A stretch of 6,427 nucleotides of DNA from Candidatus Thalassarchaeaceae archaeon (GTDB lineage Archaea; Thermoplasmatota; Poseidoniia; Poseidoniales; Thalassarchaeaceae): NCBI GenBank assembly GCA_030747475.1, contig JASLKO010000110.1:1-6427 (forward strand), written 5' to 3'. Of the stretch, positions 4,285 to 6,427 are shown piece after piece. Each line of letters opens with the position of its first letter. Position 1 is the stretch's first letter. The position numbers were made by a program, and so were the translations under genes. The notes below the pieces were generated by a model. That model made no database searches, had not been told where the DNA came from, and saw only the letters and a list, made by a program, of their open reading frames with translations.

Positions 4285-6427
4285 CCCCGATGAAGGGGAA
4301 ACAGAAGAATGGCGTGAATCGATCATTTCAGTTGAGGAGAATTTCGGTCCAGAACGGGCTCGGCATTTGCTTCAAGAAACAGTCACTGCAGCGAAACAAA
4401 TTGGTGTTCCTGTTGGTGAATTAACACAGACGGCATATGTCAATACCATCCACCCTGCAGATCAACCAAATTATCCTGGAGATTTGAATCTTGAAAGACG
4501 TATACACGATGTGATTCGCTGGAATGCAATGATGATGGTCACACGTGGAAACAAATACTTCGAAGGGATTGGAGGACACATCTCTACCTATGCCAGCACA
4601 TCCCACCTTTGGGAAGTGGGAATGCACCACTTTTTCCGTGGGAAAAATGGTGAAGGAAATGGTGACCACGTATACTGGCAGGGTCATGCGAGTCCAGGCT
4701 TGTATTCACGCGCTTGGATGGAGGGCAGAATGGATGAAGAACGGCTTGAAAATTTTAGACAAGAGGCTTTCAAAACAGGTTTGTCATCCTACCCACATCC
4801 ACGATTGATGCCCGATTATTGGGAATACCCTTGTGTAAGCATGGGATTGGGTGCCATGACTGCAATTCGACAAGCCAGATTCAATCGATATTTGAACAAT
4901 CGAGATTTGGTTGATACGACTCAAAGTACAACTTGGTATTTCATGGGTGATGGGGAATCTGATGAACCTGAATCATTATCGGAATTAACACTTGCATCTA
5001 GAGAAAATCTTGACAATATTGTCATGGTAATCAATTGTAATTTACAACGGTTAGATGGCCCAGTGAGGGGCAATAGCAAGATTGTTCAGGAACTCGCAGC
5101 AAGGTTCACGGGCGCCGGGTGGAATGTCATAAAATGCCTTTGGGGCTCATCTTGGGATGACTTGTTTGCCAAGGATTTGGATGGCCTACTTTCTGCACGA
5201 TTGGAAAGCCTGACCGATGGTGATGAGCAACGCATTATGACTGCTGATGGTGCAACAATTCGCTCTGATTTGTTTAATTCACCTGAACTGGCATCGATGG
5301 TATCTCATCTTTCTGACGAAGAATTAGAAGCATTGACAGATAATGTTGGTGGGCATGACCCAGTCAAAATTTTTGCCGCATATTCCGCAGCGCGTGCTCA
5401 CAGGGGAAGGCCAACTGTGGTCCTCGCTCGAACAATCAAAGGTTGGGGGTTGGGGCCATCATTCGCAGGAAGGAATTCCACACATGGGAAGAAGAAAGCG
5501 GATCAAGATGTACTCCGCTATATGCGCGATGAAATGGAACTCCCATTTTCTGATGAACAACTTGAAAATTTGCCCTATGTTCAACCCGGAAATTATCCTG
5601 AAGAAGTGGATTATCTCAAGCAAAAACGCCAGGCACTTGGTGGATTTCTTCCAGAACGAAGAGACAACCAAGTTGGCCTTTCAGTTCCATCCAGTGACGC
5701 ATACGCTGAATTTGATGACGGAACAAAAGGAAAATTGGAAGTGAGTACGACAATGGTGTTTGTTCGCCTCATGCGGAGCTTGATGAAAGCGGAAGAATTT
5801 GGCCAGCACGTTGTTCCAATTGTCCCTGATGAAGCGCGAACATTTGGCATGGATCCGCTGTTCAGTGAATTTGGCATCTATGCCCCTGAAGGTCAACTGT
5901 ACAAACCGGTGGACCACGCTGTATTGATGAAATACAAAGAAAGTAAAACTGGACAAATTCTTGAAGAGGGTATCAATGAAGCGGGCGCAATGTCGACGTT
6001 CATCGCCAGCGGAACATCATATTCGAGTCAAGAATGTCCAACCATTCCATTCTACATCTACTACTCAATGTTCGGCTTCCAAAGGGTTGCAGATTTGATT
6101 TGGTCTGCTGCTGATAGTCGAGCACGGGGCTTCTTGATTGGGGCAACTGCGGGCAGAACAACCCTGAATGGCGAAGGGTTGCAACATCAAGATGGACATT
6201 CTCATTTGATGGCGATGACCAATCCCGCCATACGCGCATGGGATCCAGCCTTCGCATACGAACTTGCGACAATCATTCGACATGGCATTGATGAAATGTG
6301 CAACAAGAACATGGATGTCATCCATTACATCACCGTATACAATGAGAACCACTCTATGCCAGCAAAACCAAAGGACGTTGATGAGGGCATTGTTCGAGGT
6401 TTATACCGAGTGAGTGGAAAGGATGGG
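4250..6427 (+). CDS. aceE: Pyruvate dehydrogenase E1 component, homodimeric type (3' partial)
   Basis: The first 726 residues of AceE are present; bacterial members have about 890, so roughly 160 C-terminal residues lie beyond the right edge. The enzyme uses thiamine diphosphate to decarboxylate pyruvate and acetylate the lipoyl groups of E2, feeding acetyl-CoA to the citric acid cycle. Visible signatures: YVNTI and YPGDLNLERRI near 63-84, GGH 108-110, QGHASPG 144-150, the cofactor/Mg motif GDGESDEPES (233-242) through INCNLQRLDGP (261-271), GGHDP 367-371, the mobile loop GRNSTHGKKK (407-416) with its His, PDEARTFGMD 526-535, EGINEAGA with the catalytic Glu near 573, YYSMFGFQR 604-612 and GEGLQHQDGHSH 641-652. 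The ATG at 4250 is the first start after an in-frame TGA (4235-4237), has GAGG (4236-4239) ten bases upstream, and aligns with the known N-terminus. Wording such as ALGGFLPERR and GATAGRTTL recalls actinobacterial AceE. It is divergent from the surface-protein gene. Confidence 0.96.
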   Translation, partial: MTRDGFRSALPDPDEGETEEWRESIISVEENFGPERARHLLQETVTAAKQIGVPVGELTQTAYVNTIHPADQPNYPGDLNLERRIHDVIRWNAMMMVTRGNKYFEGIGGHISTYASTSHLWEVGMHHFFRGKNGEGNGDHVYWQGHASPGLYSRAWMEGRMDEERLENFRQEAFKTGLSSYPHPRLMPDYWEYPCVSMGLGAMTAIRQARFNRYLNNRDLVDTTQSTTWYFMGDGESDEPESLSELTLASRENLDNIVMVINCNLQRLDGPVRGNSKIVQELAARFTGAGWNVIKCLWGSSWDDLFAKDLDGLLSARLESLTDGDEQRIMTADGATIRSDLFNSPELASMVSHLSDEELEALTDNVGGHDPVKIFAAYSAARAHRGRPTVVLARTIKGWGLGPSFAGRNSTHGKKKADQDVLRYMRDEMELPFSDEQLENLPYVQPGNYPEEVDYLKQKRQALGGFLPERRDNQVGLSVPSSDAYAEFDDGTKGKLEVSTTMVFVRLMRSLMKAEEFGQHVVPIVPDEARTFGMDPLFSEFGIYAPEGQLYKPVDHAVLMKYKESKTGQILEEGINEAGAMSTFIASGTSYSSQECPTIPFYIYYSMFGFQRVADLIWSAADSRARGFLIGATAGRTTLNGEGLQHQDGHSHLMAMTNPAIRAWDPAFAYELATIIRHGIDEMCNKNMDVIHYITVYNENHSMPAKPKDVDEGIVRGLYRVSGKDG

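Noticed and set aside
5343..5744. Plus-strand open frame of 133 codons inside aceE
   Set aside because: It is an alternate-frame shadow of AceE; the aceE frame over the same bases keeps all expected enzyme motifs.
1..6427. CRISPR array, insertion sequence, tRNA or rRNA
   Set aside because: No regularly spaced repeats, transposase-like protein, terminal inverted repeats, tRNA cloverleaf or rRNA-like sequence was seen on either strand.

Overview
The window looks like part of the chromosome of a marine planktonic archaeon, most likely Marine Group II (Candidatus Poseidoniales). This rests mainly on the central gene. It encodes a very large secreted modular protein with one C-terminal membrane helix, an Arg-rich stop-transfer sequence, an Ala/Pro/Met-rich cytoplasmic linker and a short Gly/Tyr/Trp-containing C-terminal module, a layout I associate with that group. 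No rRNA or other taxonomic marker is present, so the assignment is inference, and a marine bacterium is not strictly excluded.

Layout from left to right. (1) The 3' end of a plus-strand gene (1-387) encodes the last 128 residues of an unrecognised, probably extracellular protein. (2) A strong GC-rich hairpin (391-422) fills the gap between this gene and a convergent minus-strand gene. (3) A short minus-strand gene (438-617, alternative start 650) encodes a small basic protein with the Hc1 / bacterial histone H1-like motif. (4) A 150-base gap (618-768) holds a possible promoter for the small gene and a small GC hairpin 3' of the next gene. (5) A 3.3-kb minus-strand gene (769-4074) encodes a type I membrane surface protein of about 1,101 residues. 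Its parts are a signal or anchor helix, an Omp28-like thioredoxin-fold domain with CGYC, a CARDB-like and several Ig/cadherin-like domains, an acidic linker, a membrane helix and a cytoplasmic tail. (6) A divergent intergenic region (4075-4249) holds a perfect inverted repeat that contains a Shine-Dalgarno sequence, a 12-base palindrome and a possible micro-ORF. (7) A plus-strand gene (4250 to the right edge) encodes the first 726 residues of a homodimeric-type pyruvate dehydrogenase E1 (AceE). It has no stop codon inside the window.

Functionally, AceE points to aerobic oxidation of pyruvate to acetyl-CoA with a bacterial-type lipoamide-dependent complex, instead of the ferredoxin-dependent oxidoreductase usual in archaea. 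The surface protein probably works outside the cell in adhesion, binding or redox/disulfide chemistry. The Hc1-like protein probably binds DNA. The genes alternate in orientation and do not form an obvious operon. The only pairing that might share control is the divergent surface-protein/aceE promoter region.

The points most worth a second look are the Hc1-like protein in a probable archaeon, the fully paired cysteine pattern of the surface protein, the Shine-Dalgarno hairpin at its start, its C-terminal cytoplasmic module, and the actinobacterial-looking AceE.
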